DNA of 15,621 nt, taken from CAYHWW01 sp964360145 (lineage in GTDB: Bacteria; Bdellovibrionota; UBA1018; CAYHWW01). The notes beneath the pieces are model-generated. The model did no database searches and was not told where the DNA came from. It saw only the letters and a program-made list of their open reading frames with translations. The position numbers and the translations under genes are program-made. The stretch lies in the NCBI GenBank assembly GCA_964360145.1, contig CAYHWW010000073.1:1-15621 (forward strand), written 5' to 3'. Below are positions 15,591 to 15,621 of this stretch, in pieces. The first letter of the stretch is position 1; each line of letters starts with the position of its first letter.

Positions 15591-15621
15591 GGCAGGGCTT
15601 GTAACAGATAGTTATCACATC

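Overview
The window looks like chromosomal DNA from a moderately GC-rich, Gram-negative-type bacterium of the former delta-proteobacterial grade (Bdellovibrionota, Myxococcota or a relative). The main clue is the elongation factor G: its sequence is closer to the mitochondrial EFG1/spdEFG1 branch than to ordinary bacterial EF-G, and no rpsL, rpsG or tuf genes lie beside it. This is inference; no rRNA or other taxonomic marker is present. Every gene is on the minus strand except one ATPase.

Region 1 (1-1640). A strong factor-independent terminator at the left edge closes a plus-strand gene lying outside the window. About 320 bases without a convincing gene follow. Next is a plus-strand AAA ATPase with a C-terminal nuclease-like fold (AAA_14/DUF4143 type), whose promoter sits so close to the ATG that the mRNA is probably leaderless. 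A bidirectional terminator separates it from the converging fusA.

Region 2 (1641-3746) is fusA (spdEFG1-like). Region 3 (about 3845-6308) is an AT-richer segment with two coupled minus-strand genes. One encodes a predicted exported protein with a possible atypical kinase fold. The other is a membrane-anchored HExxH metallopeptidase-like gene broken by a one-base frameshift in an A6 run. Matching imperfect direct repeats (3817-3844 and 6292-6323) bracket the segment, and one of them overlaps the stop codon of the next gene, so I read it as an inserted islet.

Region 4 (6317-9930) is a coupled pair: glutamine-dependent NAD+ synthetase (nadE) with a signal-peptide-like N-terminal extension, then an unusual fusion of a two-dinucleotide-fold FAD/NAD(P) oxidoreductase to a zeta-toxin-like P-loop kinase. 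This fusion is the most novel-looking item in the window.

Region 5 (10108-13831) is a four-gene operon: deoC, a full aldehyde dehydrogenase, a truncated non-catalytic ALDH-like protein, and an NTF2/SnoaL-like protein. The two ALDH genes together have the size and domain order of a single ALDH16 protein, so this looks like a split ALDH16. DeoC releases acetaldehyde from deoxyribose-5-phosphate and the dehydrogenase is the obvious next step, giving a deoxynucleoside salvage route.

Region 6 (13838-15621) holds the 3' remnant of an HNH endonuclease gene and a gene for an exported coiled-coil protein of unknown function.
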